A stretch of 64,000 nt of DNA from Labrenzia sp. R4_2 (GCF_017743865.1 NZ_JAGHRJ010000005.1:186001-250000); one strand, 5' to 3'. Shown: positions 42,190-50,640, counted from the stretch's first letter. Notes: generated from the letters alone by a model not told the origin. Program-made: numbers and translations.

Positions 42190-43017
42190 TCAGTCCCGGT
42201 TTTGGCCGTCACGACCTGCCCTTTTTTGCTCGACAACAATCAGCTGCTCTGGATGATCCCACGCCATGAGCGGCCCATCTTTCACATCCAAAACACCGCG
42301 AATTTCGACAGCCTTCTGAGCAAGGTCCTCAAATGACAATCCGATCTCAGACAGATGCGTGGCAATCGCGTCCTCTTCGCTGCGCGCGATCGTCACGGTG
42401 AAATCCATTTTCCAGTACGTTCCAAAATTCAGATAGCGGGTGCGCGGGGTTTTTCCAAGGGAAACAATACGGCCTTGGACAATCACATAGTCTCCAGCAG
42501 CTTCCAGCAGCAGGTTCGGATTGCCCGCCCAGTACACCGGCGCAGCACGGTTCTGCCCCCACAGACCGTGCCCGGCACGGCGCGCAGATTGTTCACTCTC
42601 GCGAAGGAGCTTTGCGCACGCAGCACCGGAGGCTTGCGGCATGAAAATCGCCTCGCCCGCGGCCAGAAGTTCTTTTTGAAACAACGTCTGAGCTGAGTTC
42701 GCATTCCTCACGATTATCGCAGGTGTCATTTGCCAGCGGTTTTTAGGACCAATCGGCAATGCCTGAAAGTTGGCCTCATTGGCGGTCGGTCCGATACTCT
42801 GATGCCCGCCCGCCAAAACAGGCAAGACTTCACTGGCGTAGTAGTGCTGCCCAGCAGCATCTGAAAATACACCAGTTTCTCCGGTCTCAACGACCGGGAC
42901 AGGCATGACGTTTTCTGAGACACAGGAGCCAAGCTCGGCATGAGCGCTGGTGGCAAGGAAGACAGAGAACGCGGCAACCACGGCAACCATCCACATTTGT
43001 CGTTGCCAGCAAGCCAC
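42190..43017 (-). CDS. Secreted thermonuclease family protein
   Basis: This is a 275-residue secreted protein with a signal peptide (MWMVAVVAAFSVFLATSAHA). The start is taken as the GTG at 43017, which has GGGAGGG 9 nt upstream; other upstream codons lack a site. The C-terminal half matches the staphylococcal-nuclease (TNase-like) fold of alphaproteobacterial thermonuclease family proteins: ARRAGHGLWG and YVIVQGRIVSLGKTPRTRYLNFGTYWKMDFTV. The first half, with TGVFSDAAGQHYYASEVLPV, looks like a degraded oligonucleotide-binding fold, so nuclease activity is uncertain. It is co-oriented with the M48 gene. Confidence 0.75.
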   Translation of the reverse strand: MACWQRQMWMVAVVAAFSVFLATSAHAELGSCVSENVMPVPVVETGETGVFSDAAGQHYYASEVLPVLAGGHQSIGPTANEANFQALPIGPKNRWQMTPAIIVRNANSAQTLFQKELLAAGEAIFMPQASGAACAKLLRESEQSARRAGHGLWGQNRAAPVYWAGNPNLLLEAAGDYVIVQGRIVSLGKTPRTRYLNFGTYWKMDFTVTIARSEEDAIATHLSEIGLSFEDLAQKAVEIRGVLDVKDGPLMAWDHPEQLIVVEQKRAGRDGQNRD

Positions 43018-43250
43018 GACGGTACGCCCTCCCTTGTTCTCTAAACTTCCGCGCTCCTGTTTTCTGACCTGAAAGACAGGCAGAAAACCCTGACAGCGCA
43101 CCTTACCGAAAAGCCCTTCCTTTCGGCTAAGCGGCAAATACGGCGCACCTAAGACAGATGCGGATTTCCTGTAGAAATATCTGCCGATCCGGGCCCACCT
43201 GCCTTAACACTCGCCATCCCGCACAATTCATGATACTCGAGCAAGCGATA

Positions 43251-43327
43251 GGCCCCGTAGCTCAGCAGGATAGAGCATCAGATTCCTAATCTGAGGGTCA
43301 CAGGTTCGAATCCTGTCGGGGTCACCA
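43251..43327 (+). tRNA. tRNA-Arg (anticodon CCT)
   Basis: A 77-nt cloverleaf with encoded CCA: acceptor GGCCCCG pairs with CGGGGTC, anticodon loop TTCCTAA gives CCT, T-loop TTCGAAT. tRNA-Arg(CCT) genes are common integration sites, and accessory DNA follows here. Confidence 0.97.
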
Positions 43328-43354
43328 ATCTTTTCAATGAGTTACGTACACTGC

Positions 43355-43395
43355 ACCGTTTCAATTGGAAGATTTGAAACGGTTTTTGAAACGGT
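43355..43395. repeat. Three copies of a 10-mer beside tRNA-Arg (arm-site-like)
   Basis: TTGAAACGGT occurs at 43374-43383 and 43386-43395 as a direct repeat with a 12-bp period, and inverted (ACCGTTTCAA) at 43355-43364. The set lies 27 nt after the tRNA 3' end. Clustered short repeats next to a tRNA gene are typical of tyrosine-recombinase arm sites in an attachment region. No integrase gene is visible. Confidence 0.55.
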
Positions 43396-43485
43396 TTTCG
43401 CTAAACGAAAGCTCCGGTCGAGGCATGATCAACCGATTCGACGGTCACATGCTGATCAATGACACGTAGCTCTTGACCTAATGGG

Positions 43486-43500
43486 ATGAACTGCCTTCCC
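43486..43500. repeat. IS1111-type left inverted repeat
   Basis: Exact reverse complement of 44811-44825. Confidence 0.9.
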
Positions 43501-43552
43501 ACCGAGACGCAGCTATTGTTGCGCGTATTGGTGGAGAAGAAGGAGCATTCTG

Positions 43553-44581
43553 ATGGACATCACGGTTCTTGGGATTGATCTGGGCAAGTCGGTTTGTAGC
43601 CTTGCGGGGCTTGATGCCAGCGGCGCTGTAGTTTTTCGCAAACGCCTCCAACGATTCCGGTTGCTGGATTTCTTGGCGGAGTTGCCAAGCTGTATTGTCG
43701 CAATGGAAGCCTGCGGGGGCGCACATCACATCGGGCGCTTCTGCCTCGAACATGGGCATGAGCCCCGATTGATGTCGCCGCTGTATGTCCGACCTTATGT
43801 GAAGGTTCACAAGAATGACGACCGCGATGCGGAGGCGATCGCCGAAGCCGCCACCCGACCGACCATGTCATTCGTCGCAATCAAATCCGAAGAACAGCTC
43901 GACCTCCAGGCATTACACCGCGCGCGGGAACGTCTGGTGTCAGACAGAACTCGACTGATCAATCAGGGGCGTGGCTTTCTGATGGAACGCGGCATCCGTG
44001 TCGGCACAGGCCGTCACGTATTCCAGAAAGAGCTGACAAAGTTGACGACGCAGGGCACCGTCGATCTATCTCCCCGGATCGTCTTGATGCTCTCAGACAT
44101 GGCATCTGAGCTGGGCGAGATCAACCGGCGGGTTGCTGCCATGGATGCCGAGATCAAATCGCTGGCCAAAACCGACGCCGACATGCAGCGACTGATGGAG
44201 ATCCCCGGCGTTGGTCCGACGATCGCCTCAGCTCTCGTCGCGGCCGTCGGCACGGGAAGCAGCTTTAGCAAAGGCCGCGATCTTGCAGCTTGGCTCGGGC
44301 TCGTTCCACGACAAATCACAACGGGTGGAAAGGCAAAGCTGATCGGCATTTCGAAGCATGGAAATCGCTACTTGCGCAAGCTCTTCATCCATGGAGCACG
44401 AACGGTGCTTCACCTCGTGCAGAACAGGACGTCGCCGATAACGCGATGGGCGGATGGTCTGAAAGAGCGAACGCATGTGAACGTCGCCGCGGTGGCTATG
44501 GCCAACAAGATGGCGCGGATTGCCTGGGCCGTTTTGACGAAAGGTGAGCGATACCGAGCCACTGCGTTGGTTGGTTCGTAA
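43553..44581 (+). CDS. IS110 family transposase (IS1111 group)
   Basis: This is a 342-residue DEDD recombinase. The N-terminal RuvC-like domain has LGIDLGKS (first Asp, residue 9), IVAMEACGGAHH (Glu) and KNDDRDAEAIAEAATRP (two Asp, near residues 88-95). The C-terminal Tnp20 domain has IPGVGPTIASALVAAVG and DLAAWLGLVPRQITTGGKAKLIGISKHGNRYLRKLFIHGA, where a serine (GIS) acts as nucleophile. AAGGAG lies 8 nt before the ATG. No frameshift or stop interrupts it, so the element could be active. IS110 enzymes are guided by an RNA made from the element's own non-coding end. Confidence 0.95.
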   Translation: MDITVLGIDLGKSVCSLAGLDASGAVVFRKRLQRFRLLDFLAELPSCIVAMEACGGAHHIGRFCLEHGHEPRLMSPLYVRPYVKVHKNDDRDAEAIAEAATRPTMSFVAIKSEEQLDLQALHRARERLVSDRTRLINQGRGFLMERGIRVGTGRHVFQKELTKLTTQGTVDLSPRIVLMLSDMASELGEINRRVAAMDAEIKSLAKTDADMQRLMEIPGVGPTIASALVAAVGTGSSFSKGRDLAAWLGLVPRQITTGGKAKLIGISKHGNRYLRKLFIHGARTVLHLVQNRTSPITRWADGLKERTHVNVAAVAMANKMARIAWAVLTKGERYRATALVGS

Positions 44582-44810
44582 ATCCGGGCGAGACGAAAAG
44601 ACAAAGGAAACTGCGGGCGAGAAGGAGATGGACCAACGACCAATCGGCGTTCTGTAAGTCTGACGGGGAGCATGGCTCTCGAGTGCCGATGAGCTAACGA
44701 GACACAGGACGCGCGACTTCCCATCTTGGTCAGAGGCAAATCGAATGGCCTCACAAACAGACCGAATACATAGAAGCAGGGTCAACGGTGCATCGACAAA
44801 TCGCTTGCAG
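44582..44810 (+). ncRNA. Probable bridge/seekRNA region of the IS1111 element
   Basis: In IS1111-group elements the guide RNA is encoded in the right, post-transposase end. This 229-nt stretch has no ORF of its own, is several times longer than the left end, and has locally complementary tracts. Loop sequences matching donor and target were not resolved by eye. Confidence 0.4.
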
Positions 44811-44825
44811 GGGAAGGCAGTTCAT
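44811..44825. repeat. IS1111-type right inverted repeat
   Basis: Exact reverse complement of 43486-43500. Confidence 0.9.
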
Positions 44826-44919
44826 ACATGCTCCCCTGAAAAATCCTCGTTTTGAGGTTAGTCTGTTCCCAATTGAAGGAAACAGACGATGAAGCGATAT
44901 CTGAATAGCCCCGCGTTTT

Positions 44920-44986
44920 CTAGACGCCTTCGGAGTTCATTTCCTGCTGCCGTTCAAACTCAACGGGTGACAGCATCCCGTTTCTG
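44920..44986 (-). pseudogene. IS3 family transposase, C-terminal remnant
   Basis: The minus strand encodes RNGMLSPVEFERQQEMNSEG followed by a stop codon. L-S-P-V-E-F-E is the usual end of IS3-family OrfB transposases. The rest of the gene is missing; the neighbouring IS1111 element ends 95 bp away. Confidence 0.75.
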
Positions 44987-45032
44987 AGTGCGGACGGTCA
45001 ATTGCGATGGTCGACAATGGTGAGAATGTACA

Positions 45033-45196
45033 ATGTCCCAGCAAGCCGCGTTAGATTACCAACTTCCGGAGATATCTGAGGCTGATCGGGCCACAACGGC
45101 AGGCGGCCCGCGGTGCGGAATTGTCGGTGAGACAGGCGAGGGTTTCAAGGTCTATGTCGCACAGTGCATGGTACGCTCATCATCGGCCCCCATCAT
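45033..45196 (+). other. Unassigned sequence in decayed region
   Basis: An open frame beginning MSQQAALDYQLPEISEADRA runs from 45033, but it passes into the antisense of the next remnant and has no recognisable domain. I cannot call it a gene. Confidence 0.3.
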
Positions 45197-45325
45197 CTAT
45201 GCGCCAACTGGCCGGAGGATGGTTCCGCCGAGCTCCAGTAATTCGCGCAGGGCATCAAGCAGCCTGAGGCGGTTGTAGGCGGCCAGCTCGTGCGCCGCGC
45301 GTTGACGGTAAGGGCGCCCCGCGTT
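45197..45325 (-). pseudogene. Unidentified 42-residue C-terminal gene fragment
   Basis: The minus strand reads NAGRPYRQRAAHELAAYNRL and continues RLLDALRELLELGGTILRP to a stop at 45197. The helical, coding-like character and the abrupt frame change at about 45326, where the methyltransferase-helicase fragment begins, mark a deletion junction between two mobile-element genes. The parent family is not recognised. Confidence 0.45.
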
Positions 45326-45867
45326 CTTGTCGAGCGAGCAGGTTTGCGCGTGTCTCGGCAAGTTCGTTCAGGACCATGGATCCACCGTCGATCTCGGCAA
45401 GGATGGCGAGAAGGCCGGTGCCTGCCGAAGGTTCGAGCACCAGATCGTCCGGCCCGACCGCCGCTGCCGTCAGAACCGCAAGGCCAAGCGGAATAGGCGT
45501 CGAGAATTGCTGAAAGGTCTGGCTTTCCTCCGATCCACCCGTTTGCGTTGGCAGGAGATCCGCAATCCTGGTGAGGGTGGAAAGCCGTAAATCCTGAGAC
45601 CCGGCTTTACGGAAAAGCGCCTTTCCGTATTTGCGCAGGAAGAGAACGGTTGCCCCCTCGCAAGTCTCGTAGGCCATCTTCCAGTCCCAGGCGCCGCTGG
45701 CGTCGGAGGCATCGAAGGCGATTTCCATCGCAGAACGGAGCGGGGCGGTGTCGATGCGTTCGCCTCGGTCGATATGCGATGGAAGGAACTGCGCCGCCAC
45801 GAAGATCGCGGAACGACGGAAACGGAGCGGCAGAAGGCGCCACTGCGGAAGGGAAAGTTATGTTCAT
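45326..45867 (-). pseudogene. Strawberry-notch-like methyltransferase/helicase, N-terminal fragment
   Basis: The fragment encodes AWDWKMAYETCEGATVLFLRKYGKALF, then SEESQTFQQFSTPIPLGLAVLTAAAVGPDDLVLEPSAGTGLLAILAEIDGG and LNELAETRANLL. This is the start of the very large (1400+ residue) strawberry-notch-like methylase-helicase proteins carried by alphaproteobacterial conjugative elements. The class I methyltransferase motif I is EPSAGTGLLA. The protein stops short after about 180 residues, and the first 20 codons from the ATG at 45867 lie in another frame. It is therefore a broken relic of an integrative conjugative element. Confidence 0.75.
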
Positions 45868-46219
45868 TGGGAAGACCTTGGGAGAGCGGGACGGGATCGA
45901 GCCGTGCAGTATTCTCTCAACCGCACCGACTCATATCCGTCCGGTCGCACTCTCCCTCTCACGCTCCGGGCGTGACGCATCGCCAACATGGGATCCGAGC
46001 CATGCGGCCGACTGTGGCGAGCTTGAAGAGTAATTGTCAAAACAGGTAGGGCTGAACCCGTTGAACCCAATCGCATACCGGGCGCATCGAAGCATGCCAG
46101 ATCAGCAGGTGAGATATATTCCCTCCCGGTTGCGATCGCTCATATCAATTCAATAATCATAGACATCTATGTTATTCTCTGCTACTGCGCCTTAAGCGTT
46201 CTGAAATCGTGAGGCAAAC
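45868..46219. other. Gap upstream of universal stress gene
   Basis: It contains a 14-bp palindrome (46158-46171) and presumably the promoter of the stress gene. No gene is seen. Confidence 0.5.
46158..46171. promoter_or_regulatory. Palindrome shared with TRAP promoter
   Basis: CATAGA-CA-TCTATG lies 49 bp before the start at 46220. The same half-sites flank a longer palindrome at 62535-62562 ahead of the TAXI gene; both sites sit in the context TCATAGACATCTA and ATCTATGTTAT. Confidence 0.55.
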
Positions 46220-47044
46220 ATGACTATCAAGAATATCTTGCTTGTACATTCAGGCACCTCCGGCTTCCCAAGCAGTCTTCGTCACGCCTCAAAAATCGCC
46301 GCCAAGCACAATGCATGGTTAACTGGAGTGTACGGAAGCGATATTTCTTTTTTCGATCAGGTATTGGGACTGACAGAAGATCTGGTCAAGAAACTAGGCG
46401 TGGTGAGAAATGCCAAAATTGAATCGTCACACGAGCTATTCGAAGACGTTACCAATTCGTTAGGCCTGACAGATCGGGCTCAATTCCTCATGCCCGAAAC
46501 AGTTGGCAATCTCTCGTTGCCTGAAATTGCCCGAAACTTCGACTTTGTCGTAACAGGGTGTCAACCCAAGTTGCCGACAGACGAATTTCGCGCCGTTAGC
46601 CCGGATCTGTTGGCGCTGCAGAGCGGCAGGCCTGTTCTTGTTGTTCCCGATCAATTCGAAGCAGAACAGTTGGGCAGTCATACGCTTGTCGCCTGGGATG
46701 GCAAGCGAGCCGCCGCCAGAGCATTGAATGACGCAATGAATATCCTTGAAGAAAGGCCCCGAAAGGTCTCATTGCTGACGGTGGGTGACATATTGCCGAG
46801 CTTTCCTGAAGGAACGGACATTTTTACCCACTTGGAACGGCACGGCGTTAACGTTGAAAAAATAGCGTGCCCCAAACCTACCAACAGCGTTGCAAAAACG
46901 ATCCAAAAAACAGCCGCCGAAATTGGCGCTAAATTGGTTGTGATGGGTGCCTATGAGCACAGCAAGTTCTCACAAGATCTGTTTGGCGGCGTGACCCATG
47001 AACTGATACGGTCAACCAAGGTACCGGTATTCATGTCGCACTAA
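46220..47044 (+). CDS. Universal stress protein family protein (tandem UspA)
   Basis: This is a 274-residue cytoplasmic protein with two UspA-like halves, the first (residues ~4-145) degenerate. The second half ends in the usual nucleotide-binding style motif LVVMGAYEHSKFSQDLFGGVTHELIRSTKVPVFMSH, where G-x-x-x-H-S-K-x-x-x-x-x-F-G-G-V-T replaces the G-2x-G-9x-G-S/T loop. The start has GAGG 5 nt upstream. Such proteins accompany TRAP or aromatic catabolism genes in many bacteria. The palindrome before it matches one before the TRAP genes, hinting at shared control. Confidence 0.88.
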   Translation: MTIKNILLVHSGTSGFPSSLRHASKIAAKHNAWLTGVYGSDISFFDQVLGLTEDLVKKLGVVRNAKIESSHELFEDVTNSLGLTDRAQFLMPETVGNLSLPEIARNFDFVVTGCQPKLPTDEFRAVSPDLLALQSGRPVLVVPDQFEAEQLGSHTLVAWDGKRAAARALNDAMNILEERPRKVSLLTVGDILPSFPEGTDIFTHLERHGVNVEKIACPKPTNSVAKTIQKTAAEIGAKLVVMGAYEHSKFSQDLFGGVTHELIRSTKVPVFMSH

Positions 47045-47617
47045 CCCGATTGATTTCGCAGGCATGTGCCAGATCCGTCTCGCAGTCTGCACCACGATGC
47101 CGGTGGGACCAAAGCCCGACAACCCAGACACCATGTATTTGATATCCCGGAAATACGCGACACTTCGGGCTCTTTTGTCCAGTAACCTCATTTAGCATAT
47201 TAAAACGATGCTCATCCTGCAGCCAGCAGTAGCCGATGTGTCTTATGAGCCAGATGTCAAGCTGCCAACGGCCGAACGCCGGCACTCCCAAGCCCCAGGG
47301 CAGAAGGTTTGATCGGCTGGATGGGCTCGGTGTTTCGAAGGCCCATGGAAATCCGGCGCCCGGCTTTACTTGATTTGCCGGTGCGCGGCAGGCTCCAGCT
47401 TTGTTCACTCTTATGAACTGGCATACGCTTAGAGCATCGTGCGATAACCCTGCACCATGGCGGTCAGCTGCCTACCGTGGTTTACTTCAACCAAATCGAA
47501 TCCCGCCGGAAGGGAAAAGTTGCTTAAATCATATCGTAAATTTTCCCGGCCTCGGCCAGTAGCTTATATCTGTACATGTTCGACTTGTGGCATCGGTGTG
47601 AAAAGGAGAAGTATTTG
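47045..47617. other. 573-bp gap, possible decayed DNA
   Basis: No gene is supported. A minus-strand ORF (47031-47408) has no ribosome-binding site or motif. A 15-mer AGAGCATCGTGCGAT at 47431-47445 recurs at 58676-58690. The IclR promoter must lie near 47540-47600. Confidence 0.45.
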
Positions 47618-48409
47618 GTGCAGAAGATAGCGGGTCGACAGAGAATCGAGTCTGTAGTCGTTGGATCAAGACTTCTGGAAGTTTTAATTCAAAGAAACGA
47701 TGCTATATCTTTAACAGCATTGTCCAAGGCCGCTGAAATGGTGCCGGCAAAAGCGCATCGCTATCTCGCCAGCTATGTCGCAACCGGTCTGATCGTCCAG
47801 GATGAAAACACGGGACTGTACGATCTTGGCCCTTTGGCGCTCGATCTTGGCCTGGCATCGATCCGACGCCTGAACGTGTTGGAGATCGCCCATCCTCACA
47901 TGATCGAACTTAGAGACGAAACGGGTGAAACCACCTCTTTGTCCGTATGGGGCAATTTCGGGCCGACTCTCGTACGATGGGTGCCCAGTAACGCACCTGT
48001 CAGTATATCTGTAAATGTAGGCTCTGTGCTGCCGCTCCTGACCTCCTCCAACGGTCGAATATTTGCCGCATACTCCGAGCCTGAAAAGATCGAACCCATG
48101 ATTGAAGCCGAGCTTCGTCAAAACATGGTTTCCCTGGAGAAAGCAGGCCTTGGGACGCGGAAAAAAATTGACGAATTGCTGAAAAAAACGCGCGAGCGAG
48201 GCATTTCCGAGGCTGTCGGTTTAGTCGTTCCGTCAATTTCCTCGCTGAGTTGTCCTGTTTTTGATCGGGAAAACTCGATTACCGCTGCCCTGACGGTAGT
48301 CGGCGTCACCAAAACGATCTCTACCGAAACCGACAGTTCCGTCGCCGCAAAATTGCGCAAGACCGCTGCTACGGTATCAAAGAAACTTGGCGCCAAGTTA
48401 GAGAGCTGA
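47618..48409 (+). CDS. IclR family transcriptional regulator
   Basis: This is a 263-residue regulator. The N-terminal winged helix-turn-helix (residues ~8-70) has IESVVVGSRLLEVLIQRNDAISLTALSKAAEMVPAKAHRYLASYVATGLI, and the C-terminal IclR effector domain (~85-255) has LGPLALDLG, TGETTSLSVWG, LPLLTSSNGRIFAAY and SISSLSCPVFD. AAGGAG lies 6-9 nt before TTG 47615 and GTG 47618, so one of these is the start rather than the ATG at 47576. IclR proteins often control aromatic-acid catabolism; it heads the catabolic cluster and is a candidate regulator of it. Confidence 0.92.
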   Translation: MQKIAGRQRIESVVVGSRLLEVLIQRNDAISLTALSKAAEMVPAKAHRYLASYVATGLIVQDENTGLYDLGPLALDLGLASIRRLNVLEIAHPHMIELRDETGETTSLSVWGNFGPTLVRWVPSNAPVSISVNVGSVLPLLTSSNGRIFAAYSEPEKIEPMIEAELRQNMVSLEKAGLGTRKKIDELLKKTRERGISEAVGLVVPSISSLSCPVFDRENSITAALTVVGVTKTISTETDSSVAAKLRKTAATVSKKLGAKLES

Positions 48410-48700
48410 TTTTTTAGGCTTGCGCGCCGATAGAACGGCCACATCGGAGCCCGACCTCTTTCCGCAAGGGTCCCTGATCGTAACCTGCCCCTTTAGCCCT
48501 GGCAAACGGCCATTCAAGGAGACAGGTCACAGGCCTAGGTTTCCGCGCGGTTCATCGGTGCTGTTCCGCAGCATTCGAAACCACACAGCGTTCTTACCAG
48601 ATCGACGGACATCCGACCGGACTCGGTTGAACGTCCGTCGATCCTAATATGTAAGAGCATCTTGTCTGCGTTTCTTCGAACGCAGGATACGCTTGTTCTT
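48410..48700. other. Gap between IclR and amidohydrolase genes
   Basis: Convergent 3' ends. A CTGCGTT-N6-AACGCAG hairpin (48664-48683) lies just beyond the amidohydrolase stop codon but lacks a T-run. Nothing else is seen. Confidence 0.4.
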
Positions 48701-49927
48701 TTACGCGTTTTGCTTCCACTCGGACATGACCGGATCCAGGTTAAACAACTTTTGCGCGTTTCCACCCAGAATATTGCGTTTTGCCGCCTCATCCAGAAAG
48801 GGAATGTCATAGATGGTGCTGGGCAAATCCATATCCCAATGCGGATAGTCAGAGGAATACAGCAATTGTGTTTCCGCATTCATCATCTTGAATGTGACCT
48901 CGAGGGCCTCTTTGTTGTCCACGAGTTCGATGGGTTGTGAGGAATAGAACATCTCACGCATGTAATCGCTTGGCTTCTTCTTGAGGAGCGGCGCATCCGA
49001 TGTGCGCATCATGTATTCATTGTCCAATCTCTGCATAAGGAAAGGAATCCATGCAAGCCCGCTCTCAATCCACATGGTGTTCAGCTTAGGGAAGCGCTCA
49101 GGCATACCATTCAACACCCAGTTCGTCATGTGAATAATATTACAAAAACTGAACCCAAGAGCATGAACCGAGATGAACTTGTTGAGCTGAGCGAGAGATG
49201 TATCCGCCCAATGATAGGCCGCATGAAAACCGAGCGGCATACCGTGCTCTTCCAGCTTGGCATAGATACGCATATTCGCGTTGTCATGCACCGGGCGTTT
49301 CAAATAACCGGTTGACAGAAATCCTACGACTCCTTTCCGCTCGGTGAACTCGTCAATGATCTTTTCAGCTTCATGCGGTTCGTTCATTGGAAGGTAGACC
49401 ATCGAGACGATGCGTTTATCTTCCTCCAGGATACGCTCACAAAGCCAGCGGTTATAGGCGCGGGCCATCGCAACCTCGACTTCGACCTGCGGGTGGGTCG
49501 CAAGCAGCAACATCGGTGTTGGAAACAGGCAGGCCATATCGACCCCCATCGCATCCATCCAACGTCGCGCGAGGGTAATGTCGCGATGCGGCTTCTCGGG
49601 AACAATTTCCTTGTTACGCCCGGCATAGCGTGTCACGCGCCCCGCCATGTCCTGAGAGCCGATCGCTTGCGGGATCAGGCCTGCACGCCCCACATTTCCC
49701 GCGGACAGACCAAGGTGCCGCATGACAGGGTCGTCCATGTACTGCAGGATCTCGGGAAGAGCTTCCGTTTCATAGTGGTGGCTATCCACGTCACAAATGA
49801 AAAAATCTTTGTAATTCCGGTCCTCTGCTTGCTTTCTCGCATTTTTCAAAAGTTTGGTTGTATTGAACTCCTTGATCGCGGGGTCGCTATCCGAACCGAA
49901 GCTCATGGTATTCGATGTAAGAGACAT
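48701..49927 (-). CDS. Amidohydrolase-2 family protein (ACMSD/decarboxylase-like)
   Basis: This is a 408-residue TIM-barrel protein of the COG2159 amidohydrolase-related group, whose members include ACMSD, LigW and gamma-resorcylate decarboxylases. Metal-site elements are ICDVDSHHYE (residues ~43-52), LGFHAAYHW (~233-241), and YSSDYPHWD near the C-terminus (~365-373). GGGAG lies 9 nt before the ATG. It is the last gene of a minus-strand unit after the Rieske ferredoxin and a small unknown gene. It likely removes a carboxylate or hydrolyses an intermediate of the aromatic pathway; the exact reaction cannot be told. Confidence 0.88.
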   Translation of the reverse strand: MSLTSNTMSFGSDSDPAIKEFNTTKLLKNARKQAEDRNYKDFFICDVDSHHYETEALPEILQYMDDPVMRHLGLSAGNVGRAGLIPQAIGSQDMAGRVTRYAGRNKEIVPEKPHRDITLARRWMDAMGVDMACLFPTPMLLLATHPQVEVEVAMARAYNRWLCERILEEDKRIVSMVYLPMNEPHEAEKIIDEFTERKGVVGFLSTGYLKRPVHDNANMRIYAKLEEHGMPLGFHAAYHWADTSLAQLNKFISVHALGFSFCNIIHMTNWVLNGMPERFPKLNTMWIESGLAWIPFLMQRLDNEYMMRTSDAPLLKKKPSDYMREMFYSSQPIELVDNKEALEVTFKMMNAETQLLYSSDYPHWDMDLPSTIYDIPFLDEAAKRNILGGNAQKLFNLDPVMSEWKQNA

Positions 49928-49948
49928 ATTATCTCACTCCCATAAAAT

Positions 49949-50248
49949 TTATTGTTTCAGCGTCTGCCACATACCCAGCTCGAATACCGCCACATCGGCA
50001 GCCTCGAGAATTCCTGTCGCGGCAACCGCAACATCCGTCGCCGAAACGTCGTTGTTTTCCGGGAACGCAGAGAATTCCTTGTCATTTTCCCGCATTTTCG
50101 CAAACGCGGTCACGATTTCCGCAAATAGCGCCTGCAACTGCGCGGAGCTCAGTTGACTGGTTTCAAGCGCGCGAAGCGCGCCCAGGACTTCGTTGACCGA
50201 TACGTTCAGCGCCGGGGTTTCCGGTGTTACTTTTTCAAATCTCGACAT
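49949..50248 (-). CDS. Small helical protein of unknown function
   Basis: This is a 99-residue soluble, probably all-helical protein (EVLGALRALETSQLSSAQLQALFAEIVTAFAKMRE). GGAGGT lies 5 nt before the ATG, and its start overlaps the 3' end of the Rieske ferredoxin gene by 14 bp, so it is expressed with it. No family is recognised and no Cys, His cluster or transmembrane segment is present. It lies between a Rieske ferredoxin and an amidohydrolase, and might be a small structural or assembly partner of either. Confidence 0.72.
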   Translation of the reverse strand: MSRFEKVTPETPALNVSVNEVLGALRALETSQLSSAQLQALFAEIVTAFAKMRENDKEFSAFPENNDVSATDVAVAATGILEAADVAVFELGMWQTLKQ

Positions 50249-50600
50249 AGATACCTCCATCCCGTTCGGTCACTTTGTAGCGCTTAAGGCGAATTTTCGG
50301 ATCGCCTACCGCTTCCCCTGTTTCCATTTTGAACTCCCAGCCGTGCCAGGGGCATACGAAGTGCATCTCGCTATCGTCGAAGTTCTGCCTGAGAGCGCGT
50401 TGCTGGTCGTCAAACTCGACACATACCTTGGGCATTTTGAGCCCTTCGCAGACGGGGCCACCCTGATGCGGGCACACGTTTTTATATGCGACGACATTTC
50501 CTTTGTGGCGGATAACGCCGATCTCGACACCTTCGATCTCGCAGATCTTGGCGGTCGTGTCGTTGAGGTCCGACGATGCACACAACAGTTTTTCCGGCAT
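50235..50600 (-). CDS. Rieske [2Fe-2S] ferredoxin
   Basis: This is a 121-residue soluble Rieske protein of the dioxygenase-ferredoxin type. Cluster ligands are Cys43-x-His45 (NVCPHQGGPVCEG) and Cys83-x2-His86 (FVCPWHGWEF). The ribosome-binding site GGAGGAG precedes the ATG. It lacks a signal peptide or transmembrane helix. The oxygenase in this cluster already has a reductase with its own plant-type [2Fe-2S] domain, so a separate Rieske ferredoxin is unexpected. It is the first gene of its unit, divergent from a MarR gene. Confidence 0.92.
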   Translation of the reverse strand: MPEKLLCASSDLNDTTAKICEIEGVEIGVIRHKGNVVAYKNVCPHQGGPVCEGLKMPKVCVEFDDQQRALRQNFDDSEMHFVCPWHGWEFKMETGEAVGDPKIRLKRYKVTERDGGIYVEI

Positions 50601-50640
50601 TAAGAGCTCCTCCGTTTATTGCCAGGCTGCCTCACCAAAA

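Larger units (their letters stand above)
43479..44828 (+). mobile_element. IS110 family element, IS1111 group
   Basis: A 15-bp perfect inverted repeat, ATGAACTGCCTTCCC (43486-43500) and GGGAAGGCAGTTCAT (44811-44825), brackets one transposase gene. Subterminal inverted repeats separate the IS1111 group from classic IS110 elements, which lack them. About 50 nt lie between the left repeat and the gene and 230 nt between the gene and the right repeat. Outer ends are placed from the usual 7 and 3 nt beyond the repeats and are approximate. The element looks intact. Confidence 0.88.

Noticed and set aside
47031-47408. 125-codon minus-strand frame after the universal stress gene
   Set aside because: No ribosome-binding site, overlaps the end of the stress gene, and no recognisable domain. 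It could be a relic but cannot be supported.
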